From positions 1 through 5,792 of the forward strand of contig CAAEMG010000021.1 in the NCBI GenBank assembly GCA_900757025.1: a stretch of DNA of 5,792 nt, given 5' to 3'. This stretch comes from Clostridia bacterium (GTDB lineage Bacteria > Bacillota > Clostridia > Lachnospirales > Anaerotignaceae). A model generated the notes under the pieces. The model had not been told where the DNA came from. It worked only from the letters and a program-made list of their open reading frames with translations, and ran no database searches. The translations under genes were made by a program, and so were the position numbers. How positions within the stretch are numbered: position 1 is the stretch's first letter; each line of letters starts with the position of its first letter. This document shows positions 5,684 through 5,792 of this stretch, one piece after another.

Positions 5684-5792
5684 ATGTATATAACCTGCTT
5701 AGATTTGGAAGGCGTTCTTGTTCCCGAAATATGGATAGCTTTTGCCGAAGCAACCGGCATTGAGGAGCTTAAAAAAACAACAAGAGATGAAC
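5684..5792 (+). CDS. thrH: Phosphoserine phosphatase/homoserine phosphotransferase ThrH (3' end cut off)
   Basis: Only the first 36 codons are present. The start CLDLEGVLVPEIWIAFAEATG contains the HAD-superfamily motif I DLEGV (residues 7-11), with D7 as the expected nucleophile and E9 replacing the usual second aspartate, as is typical of ThrH. The following TTRDE also fits this family closely. ThrH (studied in Pseudomonas) dephosphorylates phosphoserine and can transfer the phosphate to homoserine, linking serine and threonine synthesis. ATG 5684 has GGAGGAG (5671-5677) 6 bases upstream. The call rests on a short but very characteristic N-terminus. Confidence 0.85.
   Translation, partial: MYITCLDLEGVLVPEIWIAFAEATGIEELKKTTRDE

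Overview
The window comes from an AT-rich anaerobic Firmicute, most likely a gut-type Clostridia member. The signs are low GC with many ATA/AAA/AGA codons, strong GGAGG-type ribosome binding sites, two radical SAM enzymes, and proteins resembling clostridial homologues (DUF4080 radical SAM, short DUF362, ThrH). I cannot name the species. All six genes are on the + strand; both end genes are cut by the window edges.

Region 1 (1-2228): the 3' part of a B12-binding-domain radical SAM protein with a DUF4080-type C-terminus overlaps the start of nth (endonuclease III) by one base, so the two are probably co-translated. Region 2 (2229-2659): a 431-base gap holds a roughly 200-bp structured repeat with imperfect terminal inverted repeats (2332-2530) and then a promoter with the 19-base spacer and central dyad typical of MerR-family-activated promoters. 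It drives a short DUF362 protein (2660-3526) without the ferredoxin domain of longer relatives. Region 3 (3527-3961): a 435-base gap with AT-rich inverted repeats, a TATAAT promoter, and a transcribed leader of about 200 nt that can fold into four nested perfect helices (3761-3897). It precedes an uncharacterised radical SAM enzyme (3962-4816) and a small 2-3 segment membrane protein (4843-5109), a two-gene unit closed by a strong intrinsic terminator (5125-5167). Region 4 (5168-5792): a small thioredoxin, a good sigma-A-type promoter and the first 36 codons of thrH (phosphoserine phosphatase/homoserine phosphotransferase).

The enzymes share a theme of iron-sulfur and redox chemistry (two radical SAM enzymes, a 4Fe-4S endonuclease III, thioredoxin), but nothing shows that they form one pathway. 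The best candidates for something new are the structured leader of the second radical SAM gene and the MerR-like promoter of the DUF362 gene. No CRISPR array, tRNA, rRNA, prophage or transposase gene was seen.
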